A stretch of DNA of 64,000 nt from Burkholderia lata (lineage in GTDB: Bacteria > Pseudomonadota > Gammaproteobacteria > Burkholderiales > Burkholderiaceae): NCBI RefSeq assembly GCF_902499335.1, contig NZ_CABVQK010000010.1:248001-312000 (forward strand), written 5' to 3'. Positions 44,698 to 53,777 of this stretch are shown here, piece by piece. The notes under the pieces are model-generated. The model was not told where the DNA came from, did no database searches, and saw only the letters and a list, made by a program, of their open reading frames with translations. A program made the position numbers and the translations under genes. Within the stretch, counting starts at the first letter, position 1, and every line of letters starts with the position of its first letter.

Positions 44698-45998
44698 GCG
44701 ATACCCAAGACTGGCGCGCGACGCTCGACCCGACCCGCAAGAGCTGGGTCGAGACCGCGAACGATCCCGCCTGCGATTTCCCGATCCAGAACCTGCCGTT
44801 CGGGATCTTCAGCGATACGAAGCAAGCGTCACGCCGTGCAGGCGTCGCGCTCGGCGACCAGATCGTCGATCTCGCCGCACTCGCGCGCGCGGGCCTCGTG
44901 ACGCTGCCGGCCGGCGGCGACGTGTTTGCCGCGCCGACGCTCAATGCGTTCATCGCACTCGGCCGCGACGCATGGCGCAGCGTGCGCGTGCAGCTGTCGG
45001 ACCTGTTTTCACGCGAGAACGCACGGCTGCGCGACGACGCTTCGCTGCGCGCGCAGGTGCTCGTCGCGCAGCGCGACGCGACGCTGCATCTGCCGGTCGA
45101 GATTCCCGGCTACACCGATTTCTATTCGTCGAAGGAGCACGCGACCAACGTCGGTTCGATGTTCCGTGATCCGAAGAATGCGCTGCTGCCGAACTGGTCG
45201 GAGATGCCGATCGGCTACAACGGCCGCGCGTCGTCGGTGATCGTGAGCGGTACGCCGGTGCGGCGTCCGAACGGGCAATTGAAGCTGCCCGACCAGGAGC
45301 GTCCGGTGTTCGGCGCGTGCCGCAAGCTCGACATCGAACTGGAGACGGGCTTCATCGTCGGCCAGGGAAATGCGCTCGGCGAGCCGATCGCCTGCGAGGA
45401 CGCGGAAGCGCATATCTTCGGGATGGTGCTGCTGAACGACTGGAGCGCGCGCGACATCCAGCAATGGGAATACGTGCCGCTCGGCCCGTTCAACGCGAAG
45501 ACCTTCGCGACGACGATCTCGCCGTGGATCGTCACGCTCGACGCGCTCGAACCGTTCCGCGTCGCGCAGCCCGAACAGTCGCCGCAGCCGCTCGCGTACC
45601 TGCAGCACGCGGGCAAGCATGCGTTCGACATCGCGCTCGAAGTGACGCTGCGCGCGGAAGGGGCGGCCGAAGCAACGTCGATCAGCCGCACGAACTTCAG
45701 GCACATGTACTGGACGATGGCGCAGCAGCTCGCGCATCACACGGTCGCGGGCTGCAACACGCGCGTGGGCGACCTGATGGGTTCGGGCACGATCAGCGGG
45801 CCGACGAAGGATTCGTTCGGCAGCCTGCTCGAACTGACGTGGAACGGCAAGGAGCCGGTGGCGCTGAACGGCGGCGGCAGCCGTGCATTCATCGAGGACG
45901 GCGACGAGCTCACGCTCGCCGGATGGTGCCAGGGCGACGGCTATCGTGTCGGCTTCGGCGCGTGTGCCGGCAAGATCCTGCCGGCGGTGAAGGCGTAA
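44694..45998 (+). CDS. fahA: Fumarylacetoacetase
   Basis: A 434-residue FAH-family hydrolase that splits fumarylacetoacetate to fumarate and acetoacetate. [13 protein letters not shown] carries the catalytic His, and metal-binding acidic residues lie in ELETGFIVG and [19 protein letters not shown]. The start overlaps the hmgA stop. A maleylacetoacetate isomerase gene (maiA) is not in the window, so that step must be encoded elsewhere or occur with glutathione non-enzymatically. Confidence 0.97.
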   Translation: MSDTQDWRATLDPTRKSWVETANDPACDFPIQNLPFGIFSDTKQASRRAGVALGDQIVDLAALARAGLVTLPAGGDVFAAPTLNAFIALGRDAWRSVRVQLSDLFSRENARLRDDASLRAQVLVAQRDATLHLPVEIPGYTDFYSSKEHATNVGSMFRDPKNALLPNWSEMPIGYNGRASSVIVSGTPVRRPNGQLKLPDQERPVFGACRKLDIELETGFIVGQGNALGEPIACEDAEAHIFGMVLLNDWSARDIQQWEYVPLGPFNAKTFATTISPWIVTLDALEPFRVAQPEQSPQPLAYLQHAGKHAFDIALEVTLRAEGAAEATSISRTNFRHMYWTMAQQLAHHTVAGCNTRVGDLMGSGTISGPTKDSFGSLLELTWNGKEPVALNGGGSRAFIEDGDELTLAGWCQGDGYRVGFGACAGKILPAVKA

Positions 45999-46023
45999 CG
46001 CGCAACGTAGCGCGTCGATGAGC

Positions 46024-46058
46024 ACGACGGCCCGCATCGCGCGGGCCGTCGTCGTTTT
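46024..46058 (+). terminator. Rho-independent terminator after fahA
   Basis: CGACGGCCCGC (46025-46035) pairs with GCGGGCCGTCG (46041-46051) around a 5-nt loop and is followed by TCGTTTTC. It ends the mha-hmg operon and faces the convergent MFS gene. Confidence 0.85.
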
Positions 46059-46148
46059 CGCCGTGTGACCGGCGTATCCGCGGCCGGGCGGCGCGTGTTC
46101 GCACCGTCGTCGTTCGGCGGCGCGCTGCGGCGTACTTGCGCGCCAGTG

Positions 46149-47309
46149 TCAGACCGCGCGTTGCAATGCGGTGCGGCGCTCCCACAGCGCGGCCGCGACG
46201 AATGCCGCGACGCAGGCGACCAGCACGCCGACCAGCGCGTTGCTGCCCAGTTGTTCCATCAATGCACCGGCGACCAGCGGGCCGCCGAAACTCGCGGCGC
46301 TCCACGATGCCGACACGAGTGAGCTTGCGGTGACGAGCGCCGCACCGCGGAAGCGTTCGCCGCACGCGACGAGCGACAGCGTGTAGATGCTGCCGGCCGC
46401 CGCGCCGAGCACGAACAGCAGCGGCCAGCACAGCCACGGATTGGCGATCACGAACGGCAGCAGCGGCAGGCCGGCGAGCACGATCCAGCCTGCGCCGAGG
46501 TGCACGCGTTCGCGGCCGAGCTTGTCCGCGAGCCAGCCGATCGGGAACTGCATCGCGGTATCGCCGAACAGCATGATCGACGCGAGCAACACGGCCGTCG
46601 CGCTCGCGACGCCGTGATCCATCGCGTAGAGCGGCAGCAGCGACAGCGCGAGCGTATCGAACAGCGCGAAGAAGCCGGTGCCGATGATCAGCGCGGGCAT
46701 GCGCGGCAGCACGTCGAGCCATCGGCCGTGCGCTTCATGATGCGCGTCGTCACCGGCGAGCGGGGCGCGCCGGATCGTCGCGAGCGTCGGCAGCGCGAGC
46801 AGGAACAGCGCGCCGCACAGCGCGAAGCGGATGCTCGTCGCGCCGGCGATCTGGCTCACGAGCACCGGGCCCGCCATCTGGAACAGCGTGAAATTGGTCG
46901 CGTAGATCGCGACGACGCGGCCGCGCGTCGAATCGTCGGCGAGCTGGTTGACCCACGCCTCGCCGATCGTGAACAGCAGCATCAGCGCCGCGCCGCACAG
47001 CACGCGCAGCACGCCCCACAGGATCAGGTTCGACGTGAACTGCATCAGCGCGGTGGCCGCCGCAAGCAGCACGACCGACACGACGATCGCGCGGCGCGAG
47101 CCGATGTGTCGCGCGAGCGCGGTGACGAACGGGACGATCGCGAGGCCGCCGAGGGCCTGCGCGGCCGTCAGCATGCCGACGACGTTGGTGCCGTGTCCGG
47201 CCTCGGTCAGCGCGAGCGCGGTGAGCGGCAGTGTGGCGCCGGTGCCGAGACCGACGACCGCGACGCTCAGAATGAGTGCGAGGAAATCGCGATTAAGAAT
47301 GGCTTTCAT
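46149..47309 (-). CDS. MFS transporter (YcaD/DHA-like exporter)
   Basis: A 386-residue 12-helix MFS protein, with NRDFLALILSVAVVGLG as TM1, ARHIGSRR as the loop 2-3 motif, and a GWLADKLGRERV loop at the second half. No soluble domain is fused. The substrate is not apparent. It is convergent with fahA and lies 93 bp after the next MFS gene on the same strand, so the two may be a tandem pair by position only; they are not close paralogues. Confidence 0.85.
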   Translation of the reverse strand: MKAILNRDFLALILSVAVVGLGTGATLPLTALALTEAGHGTNVVGMLTAAQALGGLAIVPFVTALARHIGSRRAIVVSVVLLAAATALMQFTSNLILWGVLRVLCGAALMLLFTIGEAWVNQLADDSTRGRVVAIYATNFTLFQMAGPVLVSQIAGATSIRFALCGALFLLALPTLATIRRAPLAGDDAHHEAHGRWLDVLPRMPALIIGTGFFALFDTLALSLLPLYAMDHGVASATAVLLASIMLFGDTAMQFPIGWLADKLGRERVHLGAGWIVLAGLPLLPFVIANPWLCWPLLFVLGAAAGSIYTLSLVACGERFRGAALVTASSLVSASWSAASFGGPLVAGALMEQLGSNALVGVLVACVAAFVAAALWERRTALQRAV

Positions 47310-47402
47310 CGGGCGCGATGCTACACCTCGGACCTTGAAAGGTCCATGAAGGCCATCAGCTTCGCGTGGAGTTGTGCACGCAACGACTTCAACAGGGTTG
47401 CG

Positions 47403-48572
47403 TCACACGTACTCGGTCGGCACGGCCACCGGGCGGCGTTCGAGCGACGCCGACCACAGCGTGAGCGCGAGCGCCGCGACGGCCATCGCGACGCCGACCC
47501 ACGGCAGGCTCACGAGCGACACGCCGGAACCGATCGCCATCCCGCCGAGCCACGCACCGGTCGCGTTGCCGAGGTTGAACGCGCCCTGGTTCAGCGTCGA
47601 CGCGAGATTCGGCGCGTCGCTCGCGCGATCGACGATCAGGATCTGCAGCGGCGGCACGATCGCGAACGCGAGGATGCCCCACACGAAGATCGTCGCGAGC
47701 GCGGCGAACGGCAGGTGCATCGTGCCCGCGAACAGCGCGAGGACCACGCCGATCAGCGCGAGCGTCGCGATCAGCGACGGCATCCGGCGCCAGTCGGCGA
47801 GCTTGCCGCCGAGCGTGCCGCCGACCGTCAGCCCGAGGCCGAACAGCAGCAGCACGTAGGTGACCTGGCGCGGCGAGAAGCCCGTCACGTCCTCGAGGAT
47901 CGGCGTGATGTACGTGAACACGCTGAACAGGCTGGCCGACGCGAGCACGCTGATGCCGAGCACCATCAGCACCTGCGGATGTTTCAGCACGCTGAATTCG
48001 CGCGTGATGCTGGTGTCGGGCATTGCGAGGTTCTTCGGCAGGCAGACGGCGAGCGCGGCCGCCGCGGCAATGCCGATGCCGGTGACGGCCCAGAACGTCG
48101 CGCGCCAGCCGAACGCCTGGCCGAGCGCGGTGCCGAGCGGCACGCCGAGCACGTTCGCGAGCGTGAGGCCGGTGAACATCAGCGCGATCGCCTGCGCGCG
48201 ACGGTTCGGCGCGACGAGGTTGCTCGCGACCACCGAGCCGATTCCGAAGAACGCGCCGTGGCAGAACGCGGTGACGACGCGCGCGGCCATTAGCACCGCA
48301 TAGCCCGGTGCGATCGCGCAGAACAGGTTGCCCGCGATGAACAGCCCGATCAGGCCCATCAGTGCACGCTTGCGCGGCATCTTCGCGGTGACGATCGCGA
48401 GGATCGGCGCACCGATCGTCACGCCGAGCGCATAGCCCGACACGAGCATGCCGGCGGCCGGGATCGACACGCCGAGGTCGCGCGCGACATTGGGCAGCAG
48501 CCCCATGATCACGAACTCGGTGGTACCGATTCCAAATGCGGCGACGGCGAGGGCGAAAAGAGGTAAGGGCAT
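47403..48572 (-). CDS. MFS transporter, DHA1 (AraJ/YdhP) type
   Basis: A 389-residue 12-helix exporter. FGIGTTEFVIMGLLPNVA in TM1 is the signature of the AraJ/YdhP/NepI drug-and-sugar efflux group; the loop 2-3 motif is TAKMPRKR. The family exports sugars, purine ribonucleosides or drugs. No dedicated regulator is adjacent. The 234-bp gap upstream to bluB holds no clear gene or promoter. Confidence 0.87.
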   Translation of the reverse strand: MPLPLFALAVAAFGIGTTEFVIMGLLPNVARDLGVSIPAAGMLVSGYALGVTIGAPILAIVTAKMPRKRALMGLIGLFIAGNLFCAIAPGYAVLMAARVVTAFCHGAFFGIGSVVASNLVAPNRRAQAIALMFTGLTLANVLGVPLGTALGQAFGWRATFWAVTGIGIAAAAALAVCLPKNLAMPDTSITREFSVLKHPQVLMVLGISVLASASLFSVFTYITPILEDVTGFSPRQVTYVLLLFGLGLTVGGTLGGKLADWRRMPSLIATLALIGVVLALFAGTMHLPFAALATIFVWGILAFAIVPPLQILIVDRASDAPNLASTLNQGAFNLGNATGAWLGGMAIGSGVSLVSLPWVGVAMAVAALALTLWSASLERRPVAVPTEYV

Positions 48573-48806
48573 CGCGGTAGGCTCGGGAAAGGCGCCGCTC
48601 GGGCTGGCGCAGGATGCGCGGAACGGGCGGACGGTAAGGCGGACGACAGCCGCGATTCTACTTCAGTGAAAACCCCTATGCTTGGGGCCAAAACGGTTGT
48701 TGCCGGCGTGCGACGGGGCAGCACGCGTGAAGCTCACAGTGTGGGATTGGGAGGGGGCGGCGCTGAATTTGCTGGGGCCGGAACGGTGGCGGCGGCGAGG
48801 CGCTCG

Positions 48807-49586
48807 TCAGGCGATGCGTTCGGGGGAGCCGTCGATGCTCGTGGTCGATGTGCTTGCTGCGTCGGCGTCGATGTTCGTTGCCGCGTCAGCGTCAGCCTCA
48901 GCCGTAGCCTCAGCGGGCGACGGGTGCGAGCCGTCGGCATCGGTCGAGGCCGGATCGTCCCAGCCGTTTTCGAACAGGCACGCTTCGATCGGCATCCGCG
49001 CGGCCCAACGCTCCTGCTCGAGCATCGGCTTCGCATAGAACGCGTCGACGTGCCCGACGCACAGCACGGCGATCGGCTTCGCGCCGTCGGGCATCCGCAG
49101 CAGCGCGCGCAGCGCATCGACGTCGAACAGCGATACCCAGCCCATCCCGAGCCCTTCGGCGCGGGCCGCGAGCCACATGTTCTGGATCGCGCAAGCGGCG
49201 GACGCGAGATCCATCTCCGGCAGCGTGCGGCGGCCGAACACGTGGCGCTCGCGGCCGTCGGCGAGTGCAACGACCAGCAACTCGCCGCATTCGCGCACGC
49301 CTTCGACCTTCAGCCGCATGAATTCGTCCTGGCGCTCGCCGAGCGCGTCGGCGGTGGCGCAGCGCTCGGCCTCGACCAGCGCGTGGATCGCGGTGCGCAG
49401 CGCAGGATCGGTGATGCGGATGAAGCGCCACGGCTGCATGAAGCCGACGCTCGGGGCGTGATGCGCCGCGCGCAGCAGGCGCGCGAGCACGGCAGGATCG
49501 ACGGGCGCCGGCGTGAAGTGACGCATGTCGCGCCGTTCGAAAATGGCGCGGTAGACGGCGGCGATGTCGGAGTCGTCGAAACGCAT
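48807..49586 (-). CDS. bluB: 5,6-dimethylbenzimidazole synthase (BluB) with an acidic low-complexity tail
   Basis: A 259-residue nitroreductase-fold flavoprotein. FERRDMRHFTPAPVD and HHAPSVGFMQPWRFI are BluB signature segments, and LGMGWVSLFDVDAL is the flavin-contact region. BluB cleaves reduced FMN to the lower ligand of vitamin B12. The core ends about residue 210; then comes a tail of roughly 50 residues rich in Ala, Asp, Ser and Thr (ADADAATNIDADAASTSTTS) with repetitive codons, longer than the family core. The start at 49586 is an ATG; a TTG 33 bp upstream is less likely. No cob genes are adjacent. Confidence 0.88.
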   Translation of the reverse strand: MRFDDSDIAAVYRAIFERRDMRHFTPAPVDPAVLARLLRAAHHAPSVGFMQPWRFIRITDPALRTAIHALVEAERCATADALGERQDEFMRLKVEGVRECGELLVVALADGRERHVFGRRTLPEMDLASAACAIQNMWLAARAEGLGMGWVSLFDVDALRALLRMPDGAKPIAVLCVGHVDAFYAKPMLEQERWAARMPIEACLFENGWDDPASTDADGSHPSPAEATAEADADAATNIDADAASTSTTSIDGSPERIA

Positions 49587-49767
49587 GGGCGGCACAAGCA
49601 GGGGATGACGTCGGCGCAACGATATCAGACCGCGCGCAAGCCGCGTTACATCATTCGAAACAAAGTGCAGAATTGTTGATGTAAAAGATCGCTTTTTCAG
49701 CGCTGATCAAAAGCAAACGATTGCGGTCGCGCCGGTAACCATGAAATGAGCCGGTTTCGTCGATTTC

Positions 49768-50766
49768 TCAGCGATTCGCCGTTACGGCGTTCTGCGGCGT
49801 GCCCGCGTGCCACGCCTCGATGTTCAGCAGGGTGGTGTGCGCGATCTCGGCGAGCGCCTCGCGCGTGAAGAACGCCTGGTGCGACGTGACGATCACGTTC
49901 GGGAACGTCAGCAGGCGGGCGAGCACGTCGTCCTGCAGCGGCAGGTCGGAGTGATCCTCGAAGAAGAGCCCGCTTTCCTCTTCGTATACGTCGAGCCCGA
50001 GATGGCCGAGCTGGCCGCTCTTGAGCGCATCGACCAGCGCCTGCGCATCGACGAGGCCGCCGCGCCCGGTGTTGATCAGCATCGCGCCGTGCTTCATCCG
50101 TGCGAGCGTCCGTTCGTTGATCAGATGGTGCGTCGACGGCAGCAGCGGGCAGTGCAGGCTGACGATGTCGGCGTGGTGCAGCAGCTCGTCGAGCTCGACA
50201 TAGCGCGCGCCGAACGCGATCAGCTCGTCGTCGTACGGCGGCACCGAATGTGCGAGCACATGCATCCCGAAGCCCATCATGATCTTCGCGAACACGCTGC
50301 CGATGATGCCGGTGCCGATCACGCCGACGGTCTTGCCATGCAGGTCGAAGCCGAGCAGGCCGTTCAGCGAGAAGTCGCCTTCGCGGGTGCGCGCGACGGC
50401 GCGCGGCAGGCGGCGGTTGAGTGCGAGGATCAGCGCGACCGCGTGCTCGGCGACCGCGTGCGGCGAATAGGCCGGCACGCGCACGACCGTGATGCCGAGC
50501 CGCTCGGCGGCCGCCAGGTCGACATGGTTGAAGCCCGCCGAGCGCAGCGCGATCAGGCGCGTGCCGCCGTCAGCCAGCCGCTCGAGCACGGCCGCGTCGA
50601 CGGTGTCGTTGACGAACGGGCAGACGACGTCATAGCCATGCGCGAGGATCGCGGTTTCCGCGTCGAGGTGCGACGGCTGGAAGTGCAGCCGATAGCCGAA
50701 CCGCCGGTTGGCGGCAGCGAACGAATCGTCGTCGTACTGCCGGCTGCTGAACAGGATCACGCGCAC
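49768..50766 (-). CDS. ldhA: D-lactate dehydrogenase / D-2-hydroxyacid dehydrogenase
   Basis: A 332-residue NAD-dependent enzyme. GVIGTGIIGSVFAKI is the Rossmann motif. The catalytic Arg is in LINTGRGGLVD, Glu in the DVYEEESG region and His in TSHQAFFT, which is the fermentative LdhA form. The start is GTG at 50766 with GGAGG six bases upstream. It reduces pyruvate to D-lactate. A LysR gene lies 30 bp upstream on the same strand and may control it. Confidence 0.93.
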   Translation of the reverse strand: MRVILFSSRQYDDDSFAAANRRFGYRLHFQPSHLDAETAILAHGYDVVCPFVNDTVDAAVLERLADGGTRLIALRSAGFNHVDLAAAERLGITVVRVPAYSPHAVAEHAVALILALNRRLPRAVARTREGDFSLNGLLGFDLHGKTVGVIGTGIIGSVFAKIMMGFGMHVLAHSVPPYDDELIAFGARYVELDELLHHADIVSLHCPLLPSTHHLINERTLARMKHGAMLINTGRGGLVDAQALVDALKSGQLGHLGLDVYEEESGLFFEDHSDLPLQDDVLARLLTFPNVIVTSHQAFFTREALAEIAHTTLLNIEAWHAGTPQNAVTANR

Positions 50767-50796
50767 GCTGCACCTCCGAAGGCTGACGCGCGCAGT

Positions 50797-51780
50797 TTAC
50801 TGCAGGCCCGTGATGATGTCGGAGCGGTCGGGCCCGCGCGACGGCCGCATGAAGCCGTAGTCGGTGCGTTCGCGGGCCGGCTGCGCACTGAAGTGGTCGA
50901 GTGCGTGCTCGACGAAGCTGCGCGTCCGGGCCGGCACGTACTGGCGGTTCGGGTAGACGAGCGACAGCTGTGTGTCGGGATCGTCGATCCGGTAGCCGGC
51001 CATCAGCCGCACGAGCGTGCCGCTGGCGAGCGCGTCCGCGACGCACGGCTCTGGCAGCACCGCGATGCCGGCACCGGCCACGGCCGCCGCATGGACGAGC
51101 GCGAGCTGGTTGACCGTGCAGGCCGGGCGCACCGTGATGGAATGCGCGACGCCGTCGTGGCCGACCAGTTGCCACGCGGGCACATGCTGGTGCGGCGCGA
51201 GCGTGACCCAGTCGTGGCCCGGCAGGTCGTCGGGCAGGCGCGGCTCGCCGCGGCGCTCGAGATAGGCCGGCGCCGCGACCGCGACGAACGGGTTCGGTGC
51301 GAGCGCGTGGCCGATCAGCGTCGGATTGCCGTCGAGCCGGTTGCCCGTGACGATGCCGACGTCGTAGCCCGAATCGAGCACGTCGAGCGGCCCCTCGGAG
51401 ACGGTCAGCTGCACGCGCAACTCGGGGTAGCGGTGCCGGAAGCTGCTGACGAGCGGCGTCAGCGCAAGCGGCGACAGCAGGCCCGACGCGACGACGCGCA
51501 GCGTGCCGGCCGGTTCGCGCACGGCATGCGCGACGGACGATTCGAGGTGGTCGAATTCCTCGAGCAGCGCCCGGCACCCGTCGAGGTAGCGCACGCCGGC
51601 CTCGGTGAGCGACAGGTTCCGCGTCGTGCGGTGGATCAGCCGGGTGTTCAGGTGGCCCTCGAGCATCGCGATCGATCGCGTGACGAGTGCATTGGACACG
51701 CCGAGATGGTGCGCCGCGCGCCGGAAGCTCTGTTGCTCGGCGACGCAGACGAATACACGCATGGTCTGAATCTGGTTCAT
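50797..51780 (-). CDS. LysR-family transcriptional regulator
   Basis: A 327-residue regulator. The HTH is FVCVAEQQSFRRAAHHLGVSNALVTRSI at residues 10-37, followed by RLIHRTTRNLSLTEAG, and a periplasmic-binding-type effector domain from about 95 onward. The CrgA-type sequence is common next to small-molecule metabolism genes. It is transcribed in the same direction as ldhA with a 30-bp gap, unlike the usual divergent layout, so the aminotransferase on the other side is another possible target. Confidence 0.88.
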   Translation of the reverse strand: MNQIQTMRVFVCVAEQQSFRRAAHHLGVSNALVTRSIAMLEGHLNTRLIHRTTRNLSLTEAGVRYLDGCRALLEEFDHLESSVAHAVREPAGTLRVVASGLLSPLALTPLVSSFRHRYPELRVQLTVSEGPLDVLDSGYDVGIVTGNRLDGNPTLIGHALAPNPFVAVAAPAYLERRGEPRLPDDLPGHDWVTLAPHQHVPAWQLVGHDGVAHSITVRPACTVNQLALVHAAAVAGAGIAVLPEPCVADALASGTLVRLMAGYRIDDPDTQLSLVYPNRQYVPARTRSFVEHALDHFSAQPARERTDYGFMRPSRGPDRSDIITGLQ

Positions 51781-52537
51781 GGCTTGCGTATTTCTGGCCC
51801 GGTTGATTGATTATGGTTGTGGTTTTACGCCGCGCAACCTCGAAAGCGCATCGCGCGGCCCGCAGTTTTTCCTTCACATCGAAAAATCGTTTTTTTCGAT
51901 TCCGCAGATGATTGTTCAATACAGAAGCGTTATCCGTCAACCTGCGAAAAGGGGCGGGTTGCGGAAAATCGAAATCAGGGGTAGCGCGTTAAACGTGGTG
52001 CTGTCCAGCATGCCTGCCGTTCAAAGGTGGTGGGGTATTCGAATAAGTATGGCGAGTGAGAATATTTCTCATGTTAATCAATAGGTTGTGAGCTATTCGA
52101 GCGGGCTTGAGCCAGTATTGCGAGGAAGCGTGCCCCAATACATGCTGAAATAGTAGATGTTTTTTGGCCGTGCGGGGATTTTGCTTATCGGATTCCGCGT
52201 AGCGATTTTTATCGGGGATCCGGTCTATTTCGTTCGATACAGAAGTCGTACTGAACCGGTGATGTCGGCGAGTCGCGGTGTTATTGACGAAGAAAATCGT
52301 GCGCTTGACGCATGAATGGAACCGTTTCACAACCTGGCCGGCAATCATTTTTCAATCCGGATGACTGGCGTGCGGCCCGCGCATGGCCGGCTGGCCCGGT
52401 CAGGCGACCGGGCCACCGTTGCGCTGTCCGGCCGCGCGTGCCTCTTGCGCGAGGCGGCGGAACGCGGAATGATCGATCAGTTCGCCATGCAGCGCGGCGG
52501 GCGTCCGTGCACTTCCTTTCCTCACCTTTTTCCAGCC
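51781..52537. other. 757-bp AT-richer gap between lysR and an aminotransferase gene
   Basis: From about 51790 to 52330 the G+C content is clearly lower than in the rest of the window, with runs such as ATCGAAAAATCGTTTTTTTCGATT. Two short open frames (51779-52084 plus, 51989-52348 minus) have no recognisable motif or ribosome site. It may hold divergent promoters, or be a remnant of transferred DNA. Confidence 0.5.
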
Positions 52538-53749
52538 ATGTCCATCGATTACTCGCCGATTCCCTGTCCCGTCGTCGTGCCGCTCGACGCGATCCTGCCC
52601 GAAGAACCGCTGCTGATGATGGGGGCCGGCCCGGTTCCGATCCCGGCCGCCGTCGCGAAGGCGAACACGGTCGTGATCAACCACCTTGGCGCGACGATGG
52701 CGAAGATCATCGAGCAGGTGAAGGAAATGGCGCGTTACGTGTTCCAGACCCGCACGAAGTGGGTGCTCGGTGTCGCGGGACCCGGTTCGGCCGCGATGGA
52801 AATGGCGATCTCGAACCTGGCGTGGCGCGGTACGCGCGTGCTGTCGATCCGCAACGGCTTCTTCAGCGCGCGGATGGCCGAGATGGCCACGCGCGTCGGA
52901 GCCGACGTCGCGACGCTCGAAGTGGCCGACCGCGCGGTCGCCAGCCTCGACGAGATCGCGGACGCGATCGCGCGCGAGCGGCCCGAGATCGTCACGATCG
53001 TGCAGGGCGAGACGTCGAACACCGTGTGGAACCGCGACCTGCGCGAGATCGCGGCGCTTGCCAAGGCGGCCGGTGCGCTGGTCGTGGTCGATGCGGTGTG
53101 CACGCTGTCGACGATGCCGCTCGAGATGGACGCGTGGGGCATCGACGCGGTGATCACCGGCGGCCAGAAGGGGCTGTCGTCGATCCCGGGCGTGTCGCTG
53201 ATCGCGTTCTCCGACGCCGCATGGGACCGCATGAAACAGCGCCCCGAACCGAACGCGCACTGGTGCCTCGACATGGCGCTCGCGGAGAACTTCTGGCACA
53301 ACGCCGGCTACCACTACACGGCGCCCGTGTCGGGCGTGCTCGCACTGCACGAGGCGCTGCGGCTCGTCTGCGCGGAGACGCTCGAAAGCCGCTTCGCGCG
53401 CCACCTGCGCTGCTCGCTCGCGCTGCAGGCGGGCGTCGAGTCGATGGGGCTCAAGCTCTATGCGCCGAAGGACTGCCGGCTGAATTCAGTGGTCGGGATC
53501 GAGACGCCGGAAGGGCTCACGCCGGGAATGGTCTGCGGCCATATCTCGAAGCAGTACCAGGTCGAGATTTCGGGCTCGTTCGGCTTGCCGATCGTGCGGA
53601 TCGGGCAGATGGGCGAGCAGTGCCGCGAGCACAACCTGTTCCGCACGCTGCATGCGTTCGGCCGCACGATGGTCGACCTGAAGGTGCCGGTCGACCTGCC
53701 GGCCGGCGTTGCGGCGCTCGAGCAGGAACTGTCGGGGCGCGGCGCTTAA
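52538..53749 (+). CDS. Class V aminotransferase (alanine/serine-glyoxylate or pyridoxamine-pyruvate type)
   Basis: A 403-residue PLP enzyme. The Schiff-base Lys211 is in TGGQKGLSSIPG, with the substrate-contacting VQGETSNT segment and AVCTLSTMPLEMD before it. GPGSAAMEMAISNL is the phosphate-binding part. The family includes serine-pyruvate, alanine-glyoxylate and pyridoxamine-pyruvate transaminases; I cannot separate these. The start at 52538 gives the usual short N-terminus but has no Shine-Dalgarno. An in-frame ATG at 52469 follows GGCGGAACGCGGA and would add 23 residues. Confidence 0.85.
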   Translation: MSIDYSPIPCPVVVPLDAILPEEPLLMMGAGPVPIPAAVAKANTVVINHLGATMAKIIEQVKEMARYVFQTRTKWVLGVAGPGSAAMEMAISNLAWRGTRVLSIRNGFFSARMAEMATRVGADVATLEVADRAVASLDEIADAIARERPEIVTIVQGETSNTVWNRDLREIAALAKAAGALVVVDAVCTLSTMPLEMDAWGIDAVITGGQKGLSSIPGVSLIAFSDAAWDRMKQRPEPNAHWCLDMALAENFWHNAGYHYTAPVSGVLALHEALRLVCAETLESRFARHLRCSLALQAGVESMGLKLYAPKDCRLNSVVGIETPEGLTPGMVCGHISKQYQVEISGSFGLPIVRIGQMGEQCREHNLFRTLHAFGRTMVDLKVPVDLPAGVAALEQELSGRGA

Positions 53750-53777
53750 GCGGGAAAACGCGGAAAGGGGGCCGCGC

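Noticed and set aside
51989-52348. A 119-codon minus-strand frame in the AT-rich gap
   Set aside because: No ribosome site, no motif and no hydrophobic pattern; kept only as part of the unexplained gap.
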